Shown: one piece after another, positions 46,171 to 58,726 of the stretch
How positions within the stretch are numbered: the stretch's first letter is position 1
Layout: the number at the start of each line of letters is the position of its first letter
Source: Ectocarpus siliculosus
Taxonomy: Eukaryota > Sar > Phaeophyceae > Ectocarpales > Ectocarpaceae
Assembly (NCBI GenBank): GCA_000310025.1
Contig: FN649732.1
Span: forward strand, 266,097-330,096
Length of the DNA: 64,000 nt
Reading direction: 5' to 3'
Program-made: the position numbers and the translations under genes
Notes under the pieces: model-generated
What the model was told of the DNA's origin: nothing
Seen by the model: only the letters and a program-made list of their open reading frames with translations
Database searches by the model: none

Positions 46171-47177
46171 TCAGGAGAAAAAGATTAGAATTTCCGAAAC
46201 TTGAGCGAAAGCGACGCCGTATGCGGTGATCATGCTTCGGTACTTCGAATGCAGTTGGTCCCCTGAAAAGTCAAGTCAAAATCGGTACGACTTGAGCTTG
46301 CTCTCCTACTCTTTCCCTCACATTGCTGGGACAATGCTGTTGAAGGATCGAGGCTTTGGTTACCATCTACCAGAGTGCTTGCACTCGTACCGGAGGGCTC
46401 CGTGTACCCGAAGTCTACCAAAGAGCGAATTCTTTGACACAGGTGAAGTGGTAGCCGATAGCCTTAGTCTCGACTGTTTGGCCAGCTGGTCGGTTTACGA
46501 CATACATACCTGTCCCACTCGGCCTTCTTCGCCATCATTTCTCTGCAGCCGTCACCGTGGTTAGGCTGATGGCCTTGGTCTTGGCTATGGACAGGGCGGT
46601 GGTCATGTTTAGCCATCACCCTCCTTGCGCCTACCGCCGTTCCTATGGCTGCGGCCGCCTCAGCCTCCGCGAGATCGAGTGGCGAGGGTCTGGCGCCTCC
46701 CTTCCCATCCCAACCTTCAACGCTTCCCTGGACCCTTGTCTCCGGAACACTCCCAGCAGTTTCTCCAGAGTCATGATCCTCAGGACCTGATTTGGAGCCG
46801 TTCTCAGCAGTGTAATCAAGCGCAATTTGTGTGCCTAAGTTGCTGCCGCCACTCCTGTTGTCGTTAGAGGTCTCCTCTTCAGGTGTCGCACGGTGGCTTG
46901 CTAGGCGGGGACTTGCATCGGGGGCTGGTCGGAGCGGCGCGACAGGGGGGTGGCAGTGTAGGTGAGCCTCGATGTCGTGGCAGTGTAGGCGAACCTCGAT
47001 GTCGTCCGCTTCGTGGTGCAAGCGTATCGGTAATTTCGAACCGAAGTCCCTGGCCCTTGAAATTGTTTCGCTCCTCGTTCTGCGTTGAAGGTGAACAAGC
47101 AGCACTATCACCCATCGCTTGGTGTTCTCCCCGAAGCATGGGAACACAATCTGAAGTCTCGGGCTTACGGGAAACAA
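46171..47177 (-). CDS. Possible three-exon gene, unrecognised
   Basis: A minus-strand frame open from 47177 ends at a perfect donor (AGgtatgt) at 46510 after REMMAKKAEWDR. Exon 46431-46364 then gives IRSLVDFGYTEPSGTSASTL with donor GTAACC. Exon 46262-46171, after a TTTTCAG acceptor, runs to a stop. Frames join correctly across both introns. The upstream part is acidic and Ser/Gly-rich (PEDHDSGETAGSVPETR), and its true start is unknown. AEWDRIRSLVDF faintly recalls the end of clathrin light chain, but the last exon does not support this. It starts only about 175 bases from the sulfotransferase stop, on the same strand. Confidence 0.3.
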
Positions 47178-47351
47178 ACAAACGACAGATCCGTGAGCCT
47201 ACCGGTGTCACTTGTCACGCTTTGACCGGCCAAGGGGAGAACCGTCAACACACGATCCCAAGTATACCGTGTTCCGTTTCCCTTCTGTTCGTCGTCGACT
47301 CAATCAGTGATATGCTAGGCAACCGTTTGAGGCTGTTATAGGGGTGCTATT

Positions 47352-50300
47352 TCAGATAGTTATGTTTAACTCTCTTGCTTTCCCTGACAAACACATGATG
47401 TGTACATCTAGAACGACCTCGATGCTGTACGAAACTGTCTGAGCGTACACATGGCTACCGTTGCACTTCTCGAGTTTACTATTCTTGAATATACCAGTTG
47501 ACCCACCATGGTCGTTGCAATCGGGAACGAGGGTATTCTCGTTGAGCCAAAGCGACACTCTAGGCGGAACAGGTCCAAGCCCCAGCCAATGGTATACATT
47601 CTTCACTGCCGCATCCGCAGAGGAGGCGATATCTTCGTATCGCACCCTCAAGTACCTGGGCCCAACGAGAGAGACAGAGAGGAGAACGCGTTGCGCAATG
47701 TCCCGGTTGTCATCAGGCGATGAACAACCCGCAAGCATTCGCGGATCCTGGAAACGCAACAAGCGGAGAAACGACTCCGTTTCTGACAAGTCGCTGAGAA
47801 CAGAGGCCACTCCTGCGGGGTTTGCGCGTGAGATTCTTGCGTTTGCGCACTTGCGTTTTCGTCGTGCTGCACGCACAGAGGCACGAGGCCGAGCAGAGCG
47901 TGTCTACAAAGTCCTGAGAGTTGTTGGACTCATGTCTGCGGTCTGTGTAATGCGAGGTATGATCCATGGGAGTGGCAACCCGCAACACGGGTATCGACCC
48001 CAGGTGTCATGACTTACCTGTTCCCGCCTCGCTTTGCAGAAGAATCCAGCTGGTCTCTGTACACTCCACAAATTCTGAAGAAAAGGAGAGGGTGCAAGCC
48101 GTCCGGGGGGAGAAACAGGAAAGGCTGCCGCTTTTGAGGAGCAAAGTAGGGGGGGGAGGCGGGTCTGCTTCTTTGGTGTATTAAATCGACGTGAGTGCTA
48201 GCTAGAAGTGTTGCTTTCCCGACGCTTTCTCCTCAGCGACACGGCAACGACCACGGCGTTGCCCATTCCCAACCTCATGACTGCAGAACGCAATGGACGG
48301 CGCGGTTAAGGACATGGTAAGCATGGAATACGGGGGAGGGATCTGTACCAATCAGAGATGGGGAGTACCGAACGGAAATGTTTTGGAAGGAGCCACAGAA
48401 AATACGACACCATCGGCACGTAACAACACCGCTTGTGGAAGGAAGTGTGTGTACCTGCACGCACTTCAGTTGTCTTCTCCACCACCATCTATGAGCGAGC
48501 GAGCCTTGCCGAGGTAGGCCTTCCACGATGCCTAATTTGACAGATCGACAAGTCCATTCGAGTGTTTCGGTCTAAACACCCATCCCCCCTTCCCCCCGAA
48601 AACACAATTTTTCTCTGGACGAACTCTCTAGCGTAGTGTGGGGGTTGGGGGTTCTCTGTTGGGTCGCAATCCTGCCTCCAGGCTGAATATTTGGTCAAAC
48701 TGTTTGGCCGGGGGGTACGGATTCAATGGGGCCGGGAGGGTTGGAAGCGGCTCTGATCGAAACCTCACCAACTCGCTTTTATGCGTCTCAACGGCGATGC
48801 TTGGTCCACGGGCTGTGGATACTAGAGCAGTGTCCTGCCGTACCTAGCTTGTTCTTTTTGCCAGCTAGCTGCCGAGATGTCCACGACATGACCTATTTCC
48901 AGCTCCACTTTTTGGTGTGTATGGTCGAAGATGAACACAAACCAGGCCCGGTGGTGCTTTACGCGAAGCGCGCCCTCACGGAACTCGGAGCAGCGGTGCA
49001 AACCCACAACGAATACCGGTCGAAGCATCGCGTTTCGATGGAGAAGAACAGCTACGGCAATCTTGTCTCGACTGGCAAGCGTATCGGAATATTGGAAATA
49101 CGATCGATCGTTCCTCACATCTTCCCAAGGGCACGCGCGCGCTTCGGTCCGCCCCAAGGCAAAGAGTCACCCGTTGCCACCTGGTGCCGATGCGGTAATG
49201 CGACGGTCGTGTTGAGAGTAGTGATGGAAGACAGTGTAACAAGTAAGCTGTCTCCATGCTTGCGGAACTGGGAGACAATCGGAGGTCAAGAGAGTTTCAT
49301 GCGACGGTCTACAGCAACCAACGATCTTCTTCGTCGGGCATTCCTCGACCTGGAGCCGCACAGCACGCCCTTCTCACCGAAAAACTGAAGGTAGTTGGGC
49401 GGTTGGTGTGTCTGTGATACGCACGAAAAGAGTGTACGCTAGGTGGCACGAGCGACCCAGACAGCCTTATCGTAGTCTGGTGGCCTGTGACGGGAAAACC
49501 CTAGCTGGGCCATCGTTAACGCGGAGAGACTTGAGAAAAAACTCCTACCTTAACCTGTTCAGCATCTCACACCTGAGTCACATTGGCCTCCACCCCAGGC
49601 GTCGCTTCGGCGGTACCCTTGGCCGTCTCTGCGGGGGGCGACGGGCTGTGAAAGTACCGGCGGTACTTGTGCGCGACGTTGAAGGTCTTGACCTGGGAGT
49701 GGACCACCGCCCGGGGATCTCGCACAAGGTGGATCACGCGGGTGCCATCAGCATACCCGTCTTCGACGCCCACCCCTGCGTCGGCCCGTATCGTCTTAAC
49801 GACCACGGCCCTGCATATTCGAAAAACAGCAGCAGACTGAACACCGGCGTCGTTTCATTTTGCTCTTGAACCTGTGGGGAGCGTAAAATAGCTGCCACGC
49901 CCGATGCTGGGTGTTAACGTTGCAACAGCCTACGTGTTGGTTGGTCGCCCACATCTCAATGCGTGGAACACGACTCCGAGCCAGCGGTCTCTCCTCGCGG
50001 GGGGGGGGCGTGGCCAGACAAGGAGACCGAGCGACTTCCGAAGCTGGTGCCGTTCGGAAAGCCTGAGGGTGAAAGGGCCCGGACTATCGGCACAGAAAAT
50101 CGCTTAGATGTAAGACCCCCAAGACAGGCAATGCTGTCTACGGCTCTGCACCAGGGCGCCCGACAGATGTTCGGGGTTGACACACTATTCTTGGACGACA
50201 GCTGCCCCGCGCAAGGGAGGAGGGTGTGCTTGTAGGTACACACAAGGTTTCTGTTTGCGGGCGGAAGAGATGCATGGGATCGTGGCACGAAGGCCGACAT

Positions 50301-53300
50301 GTATGTTGGAGACCACGCACGGCGATCTAGGTGGCAAAAAAGAGTGGCCGTGAACTTGATTGAAGGAGCCGTGGAGGGACGGGGTGGGGAGAGAGAGAAG
50401 ACAACCGTAAAATGGAACTCTAGGAGTTGAAAAAAAGCTTTGCTTCGTTTGGTTTGTTCTTTATTCGCTTTTCAACCGATTTGCGATGTTTTGATACTCC
50501 TCCGTCTGGGACTGTGGTGTGTCCTGCCCCCGACCGAAAGGATTTGATCTGATCTGTGGTCTCGAGCCAACTTTGTTTGCTTCCGCCTTGTATCCTATCA
50601 GGTAGCTTGGTCTGCCTGCCTGCCGTAGTAGCGCGAGGGACTGATTTTCCTGATGGCGAAAGCCATGCCGAGAGCTAGCTCCCCGGAATAGTGGATACGC
50701 GTGCAGCTCTTGTCTACCGCCTTGCGTGCATGATGTCCTCGGGTAGGTTTGGCCAGCCTTGACTTATTTCGGTGCGTCCATCCCTCCTCACCCCCCCAGG
50801 GGGTGGGGCGGGGTTTGCCCTGGTCGGCGGATGCAAGACCTCGCGACGAAGACGCCCTGGCTCCTTAGGAGTTCGAGGACAGCCCCTTCGAGTTTAGGGG
50901 ACTTGTTGTGGCCCAGCCATAGTTGCACCGTGGTATGTTTCGTTTACCACCAAGCTTGTGAATAAACCAATTAACCATTTTTTCCTTTTGAGGGGTTCCC
51001 ATTTCCTACCCTACTTGATGCCCTTCTACGCTTGATGTTCTAGAAGGAAGCCTTCACGATATGTTGGGGTTCCCGGTGGGCCTTTCACCTTGTTCTGGGT
51101 CCGATTTTCGCCACCACGAAAACTCAACTTTCTGCCTTTCAGAACTCTTTGGAGTACATCATCATCAACAACCACGACAACAAACAACAACAACAACAAC
51201 ATGGACACCATCAACAACCACGACAACAAAGAACAGCAACAACTAGTTTCGTCGCTTAGACGGGGACGACCGGAGACATTCCTCGGCGGATTTCACTTTG
51301 TCCGAGGAGCCTCGACAATACCAGGCACACGAAATGTCAACAAAACAAGCAGGGGTGTACGTGCGTCATGTTTAAACGTTCTGACCACTCCCAAGCACCC
51401 ATCCAATACCACGTGCCCTCTCACTATAAGAGTTTGAGTCATCGACGTTGTTGAAAAGACGATGCGTGAGCGGAAACGTTTCTCATGGCGAAGTCTGCAC
51501 GGCGAGGCCTCTACAAGCGCACCTGCTCTGGTTACACGTGCCGAGTACCGCTTCATGTGCTCGAGCAAGGGCGTCCGCGCTAGGGTTGTCGGAGGCTGCA
51601 CGAAGCGGGAAGAGGCCCGGCGATCCGTTCTCCAACGCAGAAGGGTCGGCTCCCAGTCGCGCGGCGTCTTCCAGAGTGAACTCGCACTGCGCTATCCTGG
51701 CGAAACCGAGAACAAACAACTTCGCATAGTTTTTTTTGCCAGATGATGATGCAACCACGAAAGGACGAACTACAGTAACTCCCCCCCAACACACCAAGGT
51801 TGGAAATAGTTGTTTCGGTTGGCAAACGATCCTGTGTGAACATGGTGTTTCCAAGGGAACCTGTGTGGTGGCACATGCGGGGGGATTTTGTTTCTGTCGA
51901 GCGTTGTCCTCCATGAAAGTAGCGCACTACCAGCTTCTGTGACCGAGACGGCTGGCAGAGGTGTCTTCCCCGACACCTTCCGCCGTACTTCGGTATAAAG
52001 CTGTCCGAAGGTGCATAATCCGGACGGGCCACTCGGCGTGAACGAGGTATCCCTCCCAACGTACCTTCGAACGAGCGCCGTACATTCGTCTCCGTGGATT
52101 TCCTTGTGGTACTGGCTCGAGCTGCCGAAAATCCCCTCCCCCCAGCTCCGGCAAGGTTCATACCTAATAACCCCCAATCGATAGGGGACAGGATTAACGA
52201 GTTTGAGCTCCTAAGAGCACGATCGATCCACGGCGAGCTAGATCGTAGAGAAGATGTGATAGATTAACTTGGCGTTCAGGCCCAACGCAGCCTCAAGTAA
52301 CCCCCGTTAACGTACTTTGTCGAACAGAATAGACTACTGTGGCAGGATGCCGCGGTGCAGCTGATGTCTTCCGACGCTTACGATGTCGTCTAATGAGGAG
52401 CGAAGTACATTTTATCCGTACGAGAACTTCAAGAAGACAATTATCCACCTATTAACAAAGATTGAAGGAAAAGCGGCGTGTTGTGACCCATAAACAAAGC
52501 TCTCACCAGTATAGCACATCCTGAAAGGTGTGGAGAGCACCCCGCCCGAACCATTGCGTTTGTAGGCCCACGGTATAAAAAAAGATGGTGGTAAGGACGA
52601 TATGTTAGGCAGCGCAACTTAGGGATTTCACCATTTCGCCAAGGTGTGGAACTCAGCGTGTGGCAAGGATCTCGAACAAAATCCTTGGCGCGCGTTTGTC
52701 TATGTGCTTGGAGCGGTCAAAAGGGTATATATTGCAGGTAGTACTGTACGTTACTTGAGGTGCTTGGTTACACCTGCGTAGTAGCGCCTCCCCGGCAGTG
52801 AGGGTTCCCCAAGAGAGAGTGTTGTTCCTGCGTATATATCAGCAAATAGAACGCACCATCCTCTATCTTTATTCGATCAGTGGGAAACCCGACAGGTGCA
52901 GTAGGTCGGGTAGGGTTCAACGTCTTCGATTTCGTGATCATCGAACCTTCTGTTAACTTGAGGTACTAAATACATATGTGACGCGTCCGGTACACGCACG
53001 AGGAGGCCGCTACAATACAACATGACGACAGCTGACCTCTACCCTACATCGCGATGCTTCAACCGTTACAGAACACGCCATCGCTTGAGGATCTCTTCTT
53101 TTGCTCAGCTCTTATCTCCGCTCTCTGTCGTTAAAAGCCGCCATTAATGATATGGATGGGTTCAGGGCCGACTTCAGTTCTCATGATGCATATAAATTTC
53201 TACTTGAAGTAGATTGGATGTTTCGAAATATTAATATTCCAAGAACTCTGAAGCATGTCGCGTGTTGACTCGTTCGCTTCTTTGGTATGCTTTTCGTGAA

Positions 53301-53691
53301 TAAACACATGAAGGACACCTACTGTAGGTCTACATGGCAGTGGTGCTGGCGGTGGTCGAGAACAGCAACAACATGTACTGCATCACACATCAGCCAACGC
53401 GAAAGCAGTTCTCTGCGCCTGACCTTGTTTTGCCGGAAAGTCTCTCCTAACATGGTTGTCAATTGAGCCAGATCTTCCCTGCGCCATGATCACAATCCCT
53501 ATCGGTTGCTTTTGGTGCTCTTCTTGGAGACTCCTCTCTGGCACTGCACCAGCCTGGTCCCCATAGTTTCCCCACGAGGATGATGAACCATCAGCAGCTG
53601 CCATGGGCAAACCTCCTGCTTGCAGGCGTCCAATGAGCACCACTTCAAGCAGGACTATAGCCGTAGAAAGCGGAAGAGAGACACCATGCAT
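47352..53691 (-). CDS. Carbohydrate sulfotransferase (CHST-like), 5 predicted exons, P-loop broken
   Basis: Predicted exons: 53691-53424, 52163-52065, 51696-51549, 49836-49573, 47747-47352. The N-terminus has a signal-anchor-like segment (LSTAIVLLEVVLIG) for a type II Golgi protein. The 5' PAPS site reads PIGIVIMAQGRSGS, then MLGETFRQNK after a 7-base insertion (53463-53457) that shifts the frame. YEPCRS follows, then ALVRRIAQCEFTLED, VVVKTIRA and the 3' PAPS site (RVIHLVRDPRAVVHSQ). The end carries the family Cys and YLRVRYEDIASSADA. It would transfer sulfate from PAPS to sugars, plausibly wall polysaccharide. Exons 2-5 join in frame. The exon 1-2 junction does not, so a tiny exon may be missing. 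The break means a pseudogene, an allele defect or a read error. The 3' end is less sure. Confidence 0.75.
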
Positions 53692-53699
53692 CCCTGCAT

Positions 53700-55545
53700 C
53701 ATCACCAGGTGTCAGACAATAGCCTATGCGCCAATTCCGGCGGCTGCGCCCCTTCTCTCTTCTCCTCTGTTATCCCTCTTTTCCTCTTTTTCCTCGTCTA
53801 TCTTGACGTCAACGAACGGCTGTGCACGCGCGCTTGTGAAATCGCACTCTCTGTCTACACTAGAGTCCGCGATCTCAACAGGTGGGCCGATGTATTATAT
53901 GGACCGTTTTGAGTCTCCTCCTTCCCCTGCGGGATGCCGCAGACTAACACCATTCTTACACCTTGCATGTAGCATGCGTACATGTGTGAGAGGCCGGGTC
54001 GTAAGTCTACATGCACGCCATGCGGATCGTTCGCTATATGTACCGGGGATAATTACCGTCGTCGTCGTCGTTACTATGCATATTCTGACTGTTACCGTAT
54101 TCTTCCAAAATGAAACGCATGTGCTGCACGACCAGCATTACGACGCACACGCACAGCCGGTTAACGCGGTCGATGCTAATAATAAAGACACGCACACGCG
54201 CGTGCGACGCGCGGAAACTCTGAAAACTTTGAAACCGACCGAAAATGTGACATGCACCGACGAAGCGACGAAGAGGAACTTATATAAGAAACTTCCGTGC
54301 CCCCGTACACAGATGCATACAACAGTCTCATCTGCGGTGCCCCCGCCGGCGCCGGCGTGCTTTGCTTGCCGTAACACACCAAGCCAAGCACACAGCTAGC
54401 TTTGTGGCGTAACTCGCGAACGAGCTCCTTCATCACTGGAAGGTCAGTCCGGAAAGAAGCATGTGCGAGGATGTGTTTTGCTGTCGCTGTGTGAATAGCT
54501 ATCCTCCAAAGCTCAGAGGCCCTGTGTCACATTTGCCTCGTGCATTGCCCCCTCAGTTTCAAGAAACGAGTTGTGTGCACGACAAACACACAGCTGCCAC
54601 CGCCGCCGCAGCCCCGGCAACAGCAGGAACCAACCGAGTTGACCTGAAGTGGCACATTCTGCAAAGCCGATAGGCATGCTGATCACTATGTTGTGCTTTG
54701 TCTAGCAGCCTCGGAGCATGAGGTCTTCTCCTCGGAGCCCGTGCGTAACACCACCTCCCGTAGTTGCAGGGAGATAGCAGTACTACGTACCTGGTATACA
54801 GCTTTCGAGGCGCCCGGTATCTCTCGGGGTTGTTGGTATCTTGCCGAACCTTCGTTTACAAAACGGGCACATGTGTAGATAGCAGAAGCGTTGGTTGCTG
54901 CGTACAACATCTGCTATGTGCGACCATGCCCGGTGGAGGTGCTCAGGTGTTATTCCGCCGCATCCTGACAACGTCGGAAATGGGAGACAAGGCCCTGGGC
55001 GATGTGATGATGTAGCCCTCATTTCCAGAAGAGAGGGCACACCATGGTCAAAATTCGAATCGAAGCAAGCTCATTCTCAACCCTAGTCCGAGCGCCGGGC
55101 GCAACGGGATATGTCACCTCGTGAAACCCAGTGGTGGCATGAGCCATTCCTAATGTACGCTTCGTGCACAGCAGTTTGGCAGCAGGAACCATGGAAGCAG
55201 TGAGTAGACCGCATCCTCTGCGACTCCACCTTATGCCCCTACTGCATTCCAATACCTGCGCCTGCCAAGGGGTTGGACACGTACTGACAGGGTTGCGCAG
55301 GTGCACGCCACATAAGGCTCGATTGCATCATCAATCCAGCTGTGCACCCCCCGGTACCAAAGTACGGCAGGGAGCGCCGCATATACATATACACATGCAT
55401 GCTGCTCATTTGAGCGCCCCTCCTGTGTACGTACTCCTAGATCTCACTCTACTGTGGACATTTGTCGTGTATGTATCTCCCTGTGTGCCTTGGTTTCGCA
55501 GGAGAGAGCCGCATCCCCCAAATCAGAGTGGGACAGCGAGAAGAG
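53700..55545. other. No confident gene between divergent genes
   Basis: This interval lies between the start of the minus-strand sulfotransferase and the plus-strand complex I subunit gene, so both promoters should be here. A 259-codon plus-strand frame (53620-54399) overlaps sulfotransferase exon 1 and has no recognised domain. A possible 5' UTR intron acceptor (TTTCGCAG) ends at 55500. Confidence 0.4.
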
Positions 55546-56189
55546 ATGGCCTTCGAGGACCCTAAGTTTCCGGTCACAGACCCGGCGCCGGGCATGGGGA
55601 CGGTGTTCGGCAACTTGAATGCGACGGATGTTGCGACTGTAGTGGTGGCTACGGCGGGCTCGGCAGCATGGTGCTTCAAGGGAGGTGAGGTTCGCTGATT
55701 TCTCATTGCCGAAACGTTTTCGCCCGAGATAGTCTCGCCAACAACAAGAAACAATGCCAGATTTCGTACTTTGGAAACATAATCTTGGGTATGTTCTGCA
55801 CATGAAAAAACATGCACCGTTCATGTACCAATCGGAGACACGATTGAACAAGATCATGTTTGCGCGATACGCGTTTCTGGCGAGAGGCCTAGCGTACCAC
55901 CACCCCCCTGTTGCCACGGTGCCCCCCCTCATCCTCTCGTCTGGCTTTCCGCGTACAAACGCCTGTGCGGGTTCATTTGATGTCCCATCTGAATGAGCGT
56001 TTGTCGTCATACCAACCCTCCCCCGCTCTCCTTCTCCTTGACGTTGCCCGATTTTGCGATCTCATGAAAACAACAGTCAAAGGGGTTCGCGGACCGAACG
56101 CAGTAGTGGGAGCCAGTCTGGGTTTGATGGGGGGATTGATGTTGGCCGGTCAGAGCTCATTCGGACGGCTCACGGGGCAGCGGAAGTGA
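55546..56189 (+). CDS. Mitochondrial complex I 21-kDa-type subunit (NUXM-like), 83 aa
   Basis: Exon 1 is 55546-55684 from ATG; exon 2 is 56077-56189. The donor is GGAGgtgagg and the acceptor AACAACAG after a CT-rich tract; 252 coding bases include the stop. The protein begins MAFEDPKFPVTDPAPGMGTV, a pattern (FPV.DP.P....V..N....D) of the N-terminal domain of the fungal/plant-type complex I 21-kDa subunit. It then has a hydrophobic segment (ATVVVATAGSAAWCF) and, after the intron, GVRGPNAVVGASLGLMGGLM then QSSFGRLTG. Two membrane segments fit a small accessory subunit of NADH:ubiquinone oxidoreductase in the inner mitochondrial membrane. The gene is short, but the family core is also about this size. 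Confidence 0.75.
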
Positions 56190-58726
56190 AGACACATGTA
56201 TTTGTTTCGGAACCAGGGTGTTTTATGGCGGTGGACAAGCTGGCGGCCAATGGAAGCCATGAAGGGGGGGGGTTCTCGCGGGACAACTATATTTGTTAGA
56301 GAAATGAGTCAAACCCGGGAGAGTCACCAGAATGTCCCCGGTCGTTCAGACCGTTCTTGATTCAGCGTCCAGTGGTAGGCGACACCATTATTTTTCTTCG
56401 TTTTGCATCAGTCTTACCTGATAAGTGGAGCGGGGGGCCAAGCTACTCGGAAGCAACCAGCTTCCCTTGGTTTTTGCAGTCTATGCTGCGTAGAGTGCCA
56501 CGCATGGTCAATCAAGCGTTGCTGGAAGGTTATGTATCTGTCTTTGCTGGCTTGCATGGGCATCAGCGGCAAGGCGATAGGATGGAGAAGATAGTGGAGG
56601 TGGCGGAACCTTGGGAGCATGTGGTAGCAGCCAACGCCGATTGCTTGTCTGCGAAGCAGCGACGGTGGTCGCCAAGACGTGCAAGACTTGTTTCTGTCTG
56701 GCCACTGTGTTGACACCAAGTTTTCCTGGGGCATGACAACGTGTTGTCCGCAGAGGGATTGGGAATTTTCTCTCCCGTGGCCGATTTTTTCCGCGCGTCC
56801 TTTGTTGAGTTTTTATGTTGGACCGCGGATTATTATTGCTCAGGGTTGTCTTTTTTCGCCCATCGTGACAACGGAGGAGATGCGGGTAGCAAAAATAATT
56901 TCAGCTCTTTTGCTAAGAATAATTGCAGCCCATCGAAGGGGCAGGCGTGAATGGCTCTGTTTTGGGCTTACCCGGGGGCGTATGATCAGCAGTCCGCGCG
57001 AAAGCCCATCGACAAGAAGCACGTGCGCTGATGTCCCTGGTGATGGCGTTCCGCTCGTCAGGTCTGCCGTTTCCCCGACGCCGTGTACGATGAATTCCTC
57101 CCACTTATGGTAACGTCGTTTGTTTTATCCTTTGCGAAATAAACGTTGAAACACGTAATTTTCTGTCGTCTACTCTTGATGCTTTGCCGTTCTGTCGACT
57201 ACGGCCGTCGATGTCGTCCTGCGGCACTCGATCAAACACCAACAGCAGGCGGCGCCGAAACCCACCGATATACGCAATCCTTGACGCGGTCTTGCATCTG
57301 GTCGCTTTTGTAAGCATCACGCGCGGCCGACTGTATGATGTGTGTGGCGTCGTCCCGTGTATCTGTGGGTGCCATTCTAGTCCGACACATGTCAATGTGT
57401 TTTTGACCCACCGGCAGGGGTCAGGCAGCGGAAGGAAGGCAATCGCTGGCTCTCATCTTTTTCTTCTTGTGGGTAGATCCGGATTTTTTTGCATGTCCCT
57501 GACCCCAACGGAAGCCCGATAACATTGCCTGCCTCGCAAACACAAGTCATCGCAGTCGTGGGAAGGGAAAACCAGGAGGTTTCCCTACTCGCGGCTTATC
57601 GTTTAAAGGTGACTTTCCCGCAGAACTGGAGGATCAGTTCTCAGCTCAAACCCAACCTGCGACTCTACTCGCGGAGTATGGGTTTCAAGATCACTTTCCC
57701 GCTTAACTGCAGGATCACCTCAAACCTTAAAACCGCGACGCAAGCTCTTACATGCCGCAATGACAGCACCCACACGACGGGATGCGTATCGCCCAGGAAC
57801 CAGCGCTGTGCAATGCAAAAGGCGAAAGGAGCTCTTGTCGTCGCTCGGCACGGAAACTACTACGGTAGCACGCCTTGGGATGTACCGAAGACCTGATAAG
57901 CCGAAACAGCAATTATAGCTAACTCCGCCTCCACCTACGTTATCCTGGTGTGCTATTCCGCCATGTTCCGTCGCTCGCGCGCAGGAGTTTCCATGTTTCC
58001 ATTGCACCCTGCGGTGTAGCCTGTCGACCCACAAGGGCTTCGATCCCGGGAACAAGAAAACGGGAGATCACATCCTTCTTACGATCGAAGAAACGAGGCA
58101 CATCGACACCCGACAAACACGCCACCGCACACCGCGACCTTCCAACTTCAACTTCTCAGGCATCCGTCCTGGACTCATTGGACACGGGGAACGGGGCTGC
58201 CGTACATAATGGCGAATGCAGCACACCAAGCAGCGGAATCCTTTCTATTCGGAAAGAGGCTGCTGTCGAGCGCACCGAAATACTTCTTGCCAGGTGCGTG
58301 TCCCCCGAAAACGAAAACGGGGGCACAACCCAACCCAACCCGTTGTAGAGAAAAATGGAATCGCTGCGTTGTCCGGACTGCTGCTCAGCATCCGCGTCCG
58401 CCCCCGCTCATCTACCCGTGATACGTACCGCCGCCAATCCTGTCACAGCACTCTGTTCCTCCATCTCTCTGGAGCACGAACCGCGCGCGCCGCCTCCTTT
58501 CTTCCGGTTCCCTCACTCCAGCATAAAAAAACAACTAAATCTACACACGCCAAGTGAACACAAACATCCCGCTATTGCAAGACCGACGTCGTTTCTTACG
58601 CCTGCCGGTTAGCGCGATCGATACACAAACACACACGAGAAAATCATGGGGTTTAGTCAGACGGACTTGTCCAGGACACCCCGTCCGACGCTCGCCCACG
58701 ACCGCAACACGCCCGCCCTTCTCGGG
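56190..58726. other. No confident gene; exon-like frames at 57.9-58.3 kb
   Basis: A plus-strand frame at 57950-58348 reaches a good donor (GCCAGgtgcgt) after SSGILSIRKEAAVERTEILL. A minus-strand frame at 58125-57940 includes DVPRFFDRKKDVISRFLVPG and also looks natural. They overlap, so at most one is real. No family was recognised. A 50-60 base duplicated block (GGTTTCAAGATCACTTTCCCG type) lies at about 57600-57730. Confidence 0.3.

Noticed and set aside
46171-46510. Clathrin light chain homologue, from AEWDRIRSLVDF.
   Set aside because: The match is a dozen residues and the following exon does not continue the family pattern.
53620-54399. A 259-codon plus-strand open frame as a gene.
   Set aside because: It overlaps the first exon of the sulfotransferase on the other strand, has low-information composition and no domain.
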